Origin: Bifidobacterium sp.
Lineage (GTDB): Bacteria; Actinomycetota; Actinomycetes; Actinomycetales; Bifidobacteriaceae
DNA: 10,276 nt
Assembly: GCA_022739095.1 (NCBI GenBank)
Contig: JAIJEI010000061.1
Span: 1 to 10,276, forward strand
Direction of reading: 5' to 3'
The notes beneath the pieces were generated by a model. It saw only the letters and a list, made by a program, of their open reading frames with translations. It was not told where the DNA came from and did no database searches. Positions 5,930-10,276 of this stretch are shown in pieces; the stretch's first letter is position 1, and every line of letters begins with the position of its first letter. A program made the position numbers and the translations under genes.

Positions 5930-6709
5930 TTATCTGGTCATGAGGGCGTGCTCGCTGCGGTAGGAGCCTCCCTCAAATCTGATGAGCCTGCCGTGGTGCA
6001 CGGTGCGGTCGATCAGCGCGGCGGCCATGTTCTTGTCGCCGAGCACGCGTCCCCAGCCGGAGAACTCGATGTTCGTGGTGTAGATGACGCTCCGGGTCTC
6101 GTAGGAATCCGATATGACCTGGAACAGGAGCCTGGATCCCTCCTCGTCGATCGGCATGTAGCCGAACTCGTCGATGATCAGGAGCCTGGCCTTGGCGATC
6201 TGCCGGAGCTCCGTGTCGAGCCGGTCCTCCCGCTTCGCGCGGCGCAGCCGCATGAGCAGCCCGGTCGCGGTGAAGAACCTGACCGGTATCGCGCGCATGC
6301 ACGCGAGCCTGCCCAACGCGACCGCGAGATGGGTCTTGCCGGTGCCGACGGGCCCGTAGGGCACGAGGTCCTCGCAACGGTCTATGAAGTCGAGCGTCTC
6401 GAGCTGCGCGCGTCCCCAGTCGGCGGGCATGCGCAGGTTGGACCAGTCGTATCCCTCGATGTCCTTCGCGTTCGGGAATCCCGCGGCCTTGAGGAGCCGG
6501 ACCCGTTTCGACCGCTCCCTGGAGGCGATCTCCGCGACGAGCCAGCTTTCCATCAGATCCAGCTGGACGGGCGTCGCCCGCTCGATGGCCTCGGCGAGCA
6601 CGTCCCGGGTCAACGGCAGCCGTCTGGCCGTCTCCATGATCCTCCCGCATCCGGCGATGGTGTCGGCCCTGCGTCTGCGTGCCGTGTTCCGTCCGGTCGC
6701 GTCGTTCAT
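5930..6709 (-). CDS. istB: IstB-like ATP-binding transposition helper protein
   Basis: IstB is the AAA+ ATPase that helps the IstA transposase select and engage target DNA. The product is 259 residues, normal for the family. Walker A is GPVGTGKTHLAVALG at 119-133 and Walker B is LLIIDEFGYMP at 177-187 (Asp180, Glu181); NIEFSGWGRVLGDKNMAAAL matches the family's later conserved region. The start is ATG at 6709, overlapping the istA stop as ATGA, so it is probably translated by coupling. Upstream extension of the frame through istA is spurious. The gene ends 28 bases from the conserved terminal-repeat block. All ATPase motifs appear intact. Confidence 0.94.
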   Translation of the reverse strand: MNDATGRNTARRRRADTIAGCGRIMETARRLPLTRDVLAEAIERATPVQLDLMESWLVAEIASRERSKRVRLLKAAGFPNAKDIEGYDWSNLRMPADWGRAQLETLDFIDRCEDLVPYGPVGTGKTHLAVALGRLACMRAIPVRFFTATGLLMRLRRAKREDRLDTELRQIAKARLLIIDEFGYMPIDEEGSRLLFQVISDSYETRSVIYTTNIEFSGWGRVLGDKNMAAALIDRTVHHGRLIRFEGGSYRSEHALMTR

Positions 6710-8172
6710 CGTTCCGTCTCCTTTCCGCCGTTCCCGGTGATGAACCGGTCGTATCCGGCCAGGTCGGGCCCGTCGTCGGTGATGGCGCCGGCATCGGTAT
6801 CGCGTGCACGCAGGGCGAGGGTGACGAGCGTGGATTCGTCCAATGCCGAACCCGGCCCGTCGGCTATCGCCCGGCTCGCGGCCGCGCATGCCGCGCCTAT
6901 CGATCTGAGGCTCTGCGCGAGGCGTTTGGAATCGGCCTCGTCGAGCCATGCGCGCACGTCCTCGGGGAAATCGGGGCGTATCGACGATTCCCTCCAGGAT
7001 CCGGGTTTGGCCGCGAGCACGGGCATGGCCAGTTCCGGATCCTGCAGCGTGGACTGGCTCCGTCCGTATACCCGGGGGTACCGCGCGACGATCTCCCCGG
7101 TACCGGGATCGGTGATCTGCACGCTGTCCCAGCGGATGGCGGCCAAGAGCGTCCTTCCGTGCAGCGCGGCGCCTGCGAGGTACCGGTTCGAGTCGATGTC
7201 TATCTGCCCGTACTTGTCGGCCCTGCGGCTCTCCCATCTGATCGGGTCGAACGTGGTGGAAGGCAGCGGCATCAGCGCCGCGCGATCCTCCCCGAACACG
7301 TCCCCGATGGCGGTGCCCCTGCGGTAATGCCCCGACGAGGCGGCCAGCGCATCGCATCTGTCGAGCATGATCCGTCCGAGCTGCGCGTGGGTCTCGGCCT
7401 CCAGCGGCGGGACCATGAGGTTGCGGCGGAGGAACCCGACCGCGTTCTCCACCGCGCCTTTCTCCCAACCGGAATAGGGGTCGCAGAACCTCGCGTCGAT
7501 GCGGTGGTGCGCGAGGAACGCGTCGAACACCGCGGTGAGCGTCACCTCGCCCCTCGCGTTCCTGCGTCCCGCGCCGGTGGCGTTGTCCATGACGATCACG
7601 GGAGGGACGCCGCCGATGTGCTCGAACACCTCGACCAGCCCGTGGCACAGGCATTCCGCGTTCTCCCCGGGCAGGCTCGTCACGTACCGCATGTTCGAAT
7701 GGGGGAACGTGACGACCAGGCAGTGGTCGTCCACGAGCTCGCCGGCGATGCGGGCCTTCGCCACACCGAAACCGATCTGCGCGACGCCGGGCGCCCAGAC
7801 GAGCTCGCCGTACCCGTCGGAACCGCTCCGGTTCACCTCGCGCCAGCGTCTCACGTACCTCAGCGTCGTCGTGTACTCGCCGTCGTAGCCGGTCTCCGCG
7901 CGGAGCCTGTCGTGCACGCGTTTGGCGGTATGGCGCTGCTTGCGCGGCAGCATGCGGTCGGCCTCGAGCCATTCGTCGACCAATGCCGCGTACGGGTCGA
8001 TCTTGGAGCCCCGGCGCCTGTCCATGGGCGGTTTCGGGGTCATGTCGTCCATATCAGCGTATTTCGCGACCGTGGCGCGGTCCACGTTCGGTCTCCTCGC
8101 GATCTCCGACCTGGACACTCCCTGACGGTCCAGTCTCCTGATATCTTGCTGTTTGGGCATCGGTATCGCCAT
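6706..8172 (-). CDS. istA: IstA-like IS21 transposase with a missing catalytic Asp
   Basis: The product is 488 residues from ATG at 8172, which is preceded by GGAAAGGA. An earlier in-frame start near 8319 would lie in the terminal repeat and is rejected. IstA binds the element ends and joins them to target DNA. A helix-turn-helix is seen at about 10-39 (SRSEIARRPNVDRATVAKYA), and an rve-type core at about 125-250. The second Asp is Asp196 in VIVMDNATG, and the Glu lies in GWEKGAVENAVGFLRRN (Glu242 by position). Where IS21 relatives read AQVDFG, this protein reads AQIGFG: Gly134, codon GGT (plus 7771-7773), replaces the first catalytic Asp. One base change from GAT would explain it. The frame is otherwise complete, so the gene looks full length but probably catalytically dead. 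Confidence 0.92.
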   Translation of the reverse strand: MAIPMPKQQDIRRLDRQGVSRSEIARRPNVDRATVAKYADMDDMTPKPPMDRRRGSKIDPYAALVDEWLEADRMLPRKQRHTAKRVHDRLRAETGYDGEYTTTLRYVRRWREVNRSGSDGYGELVWAPGVAQIGFGVAKARIAGELVDDHCLVVTFPHSNMRYVTSLPGENAECLCHGLVEVFEHIGGVPPVIVMDNATGAGRRNARGEVTLTAVFDAFLAHHRIDARFCDPYSGWEKGAVENAVGFLRRNLMVPPLEAETHAQLGRIMLDRCDALAASSGHYRRGTAIGDVFGEDRAALMPLPSTTFDPIRWESRRADKYGQIDIDSNRYLAGAALHGRTLLAAIRWDSVQITDPGTGEIVARYPRVYGRSQSTLQDPELAMPVLAAKPGSWRESSIRPDFPEDVRAWLDEADSKRLAQSLRSIGAACAAASRAIADGPGSALDESTLVTLALRARDTDAGAITDDGPDLAGYDRFITGNGGKETER

Positions 8173-8289
8173 CGTCCTTTCCTTCCCGAGCGCCGCCGGC
8201 TGCAACCGGTGGATTCGTTTTTTGGTTACGTCTCGGGAATATACAGGTACGGCGGACCGGTGCCTGTTCTCGTCTGGGCGGTCATATGG

Positions 8290-8369
8290 TGCAGTTCCTG
8301 CTGGAAACCGGCAGCCCATACTGCGGAAAAATAGTGCAGAAATTGCTTAAGAAAAATTGAAGCAAAACA
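8290..8369 (-). repeat. IS21 right terminal repeat
   Basis: Read on the minus strand from 8369 it begins TG and matches the left end at identical spacing, with the best block at 8291-8336. Confidence 0.85.
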
Positions 8370-8375
8370 TTCAGC
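8370..8375. repeat. Target-site duplication TTCAGC, right copy
   Basis: It is identical to 5817-5822 and lies directly outside the right TG end of the IS21 element. Confidence 0.9.
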
Positions 8376-8473
8376 GTCTCGCGCATGCGGTCGAGGATGA
8401 CGCCCTTGTTCTTTTTCGATGCCTTCGCGTATTCATCCTTGAACCTGAGGGTTATCTGCCGTTTGGTGGCCAT
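8370..8473 (-). pseudogene. Integrase-type transposase, N-terminal 34 codons of the split gene
   Basis: This is the 5' part of the outer element's transposase. ATG at 8473 is preceded by GACAGGA at suitable spacing, and the frame reads MATKRQITLRFKDEYAKASK then KNKGVILDRMRETL before entering the IS21 terminal repeat. In the present DNA this frame runs on into the IS21 end and stops at 8282, giving a meaningless tail. The remaining 92% of the gene is at 4625-5816. Neither half can give the full transposase. Confidence 0.85.
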
Positions 8474-8519
8474 GCTGATCCTGTCTTCCATGGAACCAGC
8501 CAAGCAGGAGGGATGGGTT

Positions 8520-8563
8520 TCGCGCTCACCCCCGGTGAGGCACCACTACACTTTTCGCGCTCA
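8520..8563 (-). repeat. Right terminal inverted repeat of the outer element
   Basis: It is the partner of 4577-4620. Read from 8563 on the minus strand it starts TGAGCGCGAAA and keeps the AGTGGTG, CTCACCGG and TGAGCG blocks in register. Confidence 0.75.
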
Positions 8564-8607
8564 AAAAACGTGATGCACGTCGTCCTTAAAGTCGCAACGT
8601 ACGCATA

Positions 8608-8616
8608 TGATAGAAT
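8608..8616 (+). promoter_or_regulatory. Candidate extended -10 promoter of the surface-protein gene
   Basis: TGATAGAAT fits an extended -10 box (TGN followed by TAGAAT, five of six consensus). No good -35 box stands at normal distance, which extended -10 promoters tolerate. The expected start would leave a leader of roughly 20 bases before the TTG codon at 8646. The overlapping TATGAT (8606-8611) is an alternative -10. Confidence 0.4.
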
Positions 8617-8645
8617 AAGACTGCTTAGAGAGAGTTGAGGACAAG

Positions 8646-10148
8646 TTGCAAAAAGCGAAGCGCCTTGTATTGAACTTTATACTTGCTGTGTGTGTGAGTT
8701 GTGCAGCTATAGCGTTGCTACTACCTGCAATGAGTGTGGCGTATGCGGCAGATAGTGAAGAAGTTCCATATGTAAATTATACGTTTAACAATTCATTGAC
8801 TGACTCTGCTGGACATTCTACGTTGAGTGCATTTACGACTGAAGTACAGAATAATCATAATAATATTTCTACGAGTTTTGGTCAGGATGCCCAAGGTCCA
8901 TACTATCAGTGGGAGTCGAACCAGCCACGTGGCGGTGGATTTACTATCGATGTAGATAAGGAACTTGGAAATGAATATACGATTGCTTTGAAGTTCTCTT
9001 TTAATCAGACATCTCCAGGCTGGAAGAAAATTATTGATTATAAAAATATGGCTTCCGATAATGGTTTCTATTTTTACGGTGGAGGTAAACTTCAGTTCTA
9101 CCCTTATACAAATTATTTAGGGCAAAGCGTTATCAGCGCTAACCAAGTGGTTTCGCTCATAGTCACACGAAGCTCCGATGGGCAATTCAAAGCGTATATA
9201 TATGACTCTACAGGAAATAGAAAACTTGACTTAGATGTATCTGACCCACAGGGACAAGCAATCCCAGCAGTTATAGACGGTAAAACTCGATTAGGCTTCT
9301 TCTATGATGATAATGTGACTCCTGCTGAAGCAACGTCCGGTGGTCGTGTATATGGCATACGCATGTGGGATAAAGCTGTGGATGTTGATATAGCGCATGA
9401 TGATGTGAATAAACCTGAGATAAGTGAAGAGTCGAAGACTATGTTGCGTACTGTGCGCTTTGTGGATGCGACGTCGGGTGCTCAGGTGGCGGATGCTGTA
9501 GTACAAAAAGTGACTCTTAAACGATCCGTGACTGTGAATTCAGATGGGAGCACAGTATACGGTGCGTGGTCTACTGCTTCGTGGCCAGCTGTGTCTTCTC
9601 CGTCTGTGGATAAGTACGGTACGCCGGATATGGCGACTGTACCTGAGCTTGCTGTAACAGCGGATACTGCTCCTAGCGAGGTGGTGGTGTCTTACCCGCA
9701 GGGCGTGGAGAATCTTCCAGAGTCTAAGACGGTGACACGCACCATAAACTATGTGGATTCTCAGGGTAATAAGATTGCTAATCCAGTGGTTCAGTCGTTT
9801 ACATTCACGCGTATGAATAAGCGTAACAAGGTGACTGGTATAGTTACAAACGGATTGTGGTCTGCAGGTCAATGGGCGCGTATAGAGATACCGCAAATCC
9901 AAGGATATAATCCGTCTACACACATCGAAGACGAAGAAATCACGGCTGAGGGGAAAATCGAAGATATTAATGTCGTATATACGTCTGAACGTGTTGATCA
10001 GTCTAGCAAGGTAGGTTCTGTGCAATTGGCGAAAACAGGAACTGATGTGAAGGTACTTCTTGAGATGATAGCGGTATTGTTTATCCTGTCTGTCTCCGCA
10101 CTGTACGCACGATTTTGTGCCATGAGAGATGCGAGAAATAGAAGTTAA
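8646..10148 (+). CDS. Secreted LAKTG-anchored surface protein with lectin-like and MucBP-like domains
   Basis: A 500-residue predicted adhesin. Residues 1-34 are a signal peptide: basic QKAKR, a hydrophobic core, and cleavage after AYA. Residues of about 40-250 look like a LamG/concanavalin-type beta-sandwich (VNYTFNNSLTDSAG, YTIALKFSFNQ, SLIVTRSSDGQFKAYIYD, RVYGIRMWDKAV). Two repeats follow at about 266-351 and 363-446, each opening with RTVRFVD or RTINYVD, then VVQxxTxxR, then GxWSxxxW, and ending in VVxSY or VVYTS: a MucBP-like pattern. The C-terminus has LAKTG at 461-465, a hydrophobic segment (about 469-490) and a charged tail, as in sortase substrates; LAxTG suits actinobacterial class E sortases. 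TTG at 8646 is chosen because GAGGA (8637-8641) precedes it and it begins the signal peptide. The gene is visibly AT-richer than its neighbours, suggesting acquisition from elsewhere. Ligand unknown. Confidence 0.88.
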   Translation: MQKAKRLVLNFILAVCVSCAAIALLLPAMSVAYAADSEEVPYVNYTFNNSLTDSAGHSTLSAFTTEVQNNHNNISTSFGQDAQGPYYQWESNQPRGGGFTIDVDKELGNEYTIALKFSFNQTSPGWKKIIDYKNMASDNGFYFYGGGKLQFYPYTNYLGQSVISANQVVSLIVTRSSDGQFKAYIYDSTGNRKLDLDVSDPQGQAIPAVIDGKTRLGFFYDDNVTPAEATSGGRVYGIRMWDKAVDVDIAHDDVNKPEISEESKTMLRTVRFVDATSGAQVADAVVQKVTLKRSVTVNSDGSTVYGAWSTASWPAVSSPSVDKYGTPDMATVPELAVTADTAPSEVVVSYPQGVENLPESKTVTRTINYVDSQGNKIANPVVQSFTFTRMNKRNKVTGIVTNGLWSAGQWARIEIPQIQGYNPSTHIEDEEITAEGKIEDINVVYTSERVDQSSKVGSVQLAKTGTDVKVLLEMIAVLFILSVSALYARFCAMRDARNRS

Positions 10149-10186
10149 GTAAATTGCGCCCTCGCGAGGGGGATCATAGAAACAGT

Positions 10187-10228
10187 AATGTGGTGATAGC
10201 CTTTATGACTATCACCACATTTGATTTG
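10187..10228 (+). terminator. Rho-independent-type terminator after the surface-protein gene
   Basis: A perfect 13-base stem, AATGTGGTGATAG (10187-10199) with CTATCACCACATT (10209-10221), encloses a 9-base loop and is followed by a short T-rich run (TGATTTG). It sits 38 bases after the stop codon. The T tract is modest, so efficiency is uncertain. Confidence 0.75.
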
Positions 10229-10254
10229 CACGATAAGTCGTATAGAGATATAAC
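10226..10254 (+). promoter_or_regulatory. Sigma-70-type promoter for a gene beyond the window
   Basis: TTGCAC (10226-10231) and TATAAC (10249-10254) are separated by exactly 17 bases, a good housekeeping promoter. The predicted start, about 10261, falls in the palindrome that follows. The driven gene lies outside the window. Confidence 0.65.
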
Positions 10255-10258
10255 TGAA

Positions 10259-10276
10259 AATGTGAACGTTCACATT
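10259..10276. promoter_or_regulatory. Perfect palindromic operator of LacI-family type
   Basis: AATGTGAACGTTCACATT is a perfect 18-base palindrome centred on CG. It has the TGTGA/TCACA half-sites and central CG of LacI/GalR-family operators such as the symmetrised lac operator. It covers the predicted transcription start of the preceding promoter, the usual place for repression. The regulator is unknown; the LacI stump at 4397-4573 is too damaged to be a working partner. Confidence 0.7.

Larger units (their letters stand above)
5823..8369 (-). mobile_element. IS21-family insertion sequence with istA and istB
   Basis: The element is 2547 bases, a normal IS21 size, with istA and istB transcribed toward the left end. 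Both ends start 5'-TG. Aligned inward without gaps, they are weakly similar for 33 bases and then strongly similar over positions 34-79 (5856-5901 and the complement of 8291-8336), sharing GCACTATTTTTC and GGTTTCCAGCAG. The boundaries are supported independently by the TTCAGC duplication and by frame restoration in the host gene. It may not be autonomous because of a substitution in the IstA active site. Confidence 0.93.
4577..8563 (-). mobile_element. Outer insertion sequence (rve/DDE integrase type), split by an IS21 element
   Basis: The two ends are imperfect inverted repeats aligned without gaps for about 44 bases: 4577 onward and the complement of 8563 downward. Both begin TGAGCGCGAA and share AGTGGTG, CTCACCGG and TGAGCG blocks at equal spacing. 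Subtracting the nested IS21 insertion and one target repeat (2553 bases) leaves an original element of 1434 bases carrying one 431-residue transposase. The left end lies just inside the LacI stump. A clear target duplication is not visible: AAGAA on the left and AAAAA on the right are suggestive at most. Confidence 0.75.

Noticed and set aside
5081..7327. A 748-codon plus-strand open frame
   Set aside because: It lies antisense to the rve transposase fragment, istB and istA, crosses the IS21 boundary, and shows no recognisable domain. Long antisense frames are expected in GC-rich coding DNA.
5930..7972. A long IstA-IstB fusion protein suggested by the frame open from 7972
   Set aside because: IstB homology starts at ATG 6709, which overlaps the istA stop; the upstream part is istA in the wrong frame.
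6679..8334. A 551-codon plus-strand open frame
   Set aside because: It is antisense to istA, whose motifs are clear, and begins and ends inside the element without a ribosome binding site or family motif.
8282..8503. A separate 73-residue minus-strand gene
   Set aside because: Its first part is the N-terminus of the split outer transposase; the rest is the IS21 terminal repeat read through. The TTG start at 8503 is also less likely than ATG at 8473.
10159..10170. The palindrome CCCTCGCGAGGG just after the adhesin stop
   Set aside because: It is perfect but has no loop and no T run; the 13-base-stem hairpin shortly after is the better terminator. Chance in GC-rich DNA is likely.
1..10276. 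CRISPR array, tRNA or rRNA genes, or a new multi-gene defence system
   Set aside because: No regularly spaced repeats, no tRNA-like cloverleaf or rRNA sequence, and no nuclease, methylase, helicase or other defence gene cluster was seen. Only the hipBA remnant belongs to a stress or defence-like class.

Overview
The window looks like an accessory stretch of a high-GC actinobacterial chromosome, most likely Bifidobacterium or a close relative. This rests on the GC-rich transposase genes, ATGA stop/start overlaps between adjacent genes, a surface protein with an LAKTG sorting motif, and the style of the IS21- and IS256-type elements. The genus is an inference; no rRNA or core gene is present to confirm it. 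It holds few intact cellular genes, and most of it is layered mobile elements and the gene fragments they left.

Layout. Bases 1-582 (minus) carry a wrecked hipA toxin gene. It is followed by an intact hipB antitoxin gene (579-845, minus), which may be transcribed as a leaderless mRNA. A 190-base divergent control region with several inverted repeats separates hipB from a PadR-type repressor gene (about 1042-1422, plus). That gene overlaps a gene for a four-helix membrane protein with a DUF1048-like N-terminus (1419-2084). The hip/padR block is bracketed by a 61-bp direct repeat (52-112 and 2224-2284). Next comes a decayed DUF3800-like gene (2317-2647, minus), cut by an IS256-family element (about 2648-3999) with an apparently intact transposase. 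After it lie a hypothetical gene (4059 on) that runs out of frame into the stump of a LacI-family regulator (about 4397-4573).

From 4577 to 8563 there are two elements, one inside the other. The outer one has about 44-bp imperfect terminal inverted repeats and encodes an rve/DDE integrase-type transposase. An IS21-family element (5823-8369, istA and istB, terminal 5'-TG, 6-bp target duplication TTCAGC) is inserted in codon 35 of that transposase. Removing the IS21 element and one TTCAGC copy restores an uninterrupted 431-codon reading frame. The IS21 IstA has Gly where its family has the first catalytic Asp, so this copy may be unable to move by itself.

To the right, 8646-10148 encodes a noticeably AT-richer 500-residue secreted surface protein: signal peptide, lectin-like (LamG/concanavalin-like) region, two MucBP-like repeats and an LAKTG cell-wall sorting signal. 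It is followed by a strong hairpin terminator. The window ends in a good promoter (TTGCAC-17 bp-TATAAC) whose expected start site lies in a perfect 18-bp palindrome typical of LacI-family operators. A sugar-controlled gene therefore probably begins just past the edge.

I see no clear new multi-gene defence or biosynthetic system. The most informative items are the exactly reconstructable nested insertion, the damaged IstA active site, the hipB/padR control region, the orphan antitoxin and the surface adhesin.
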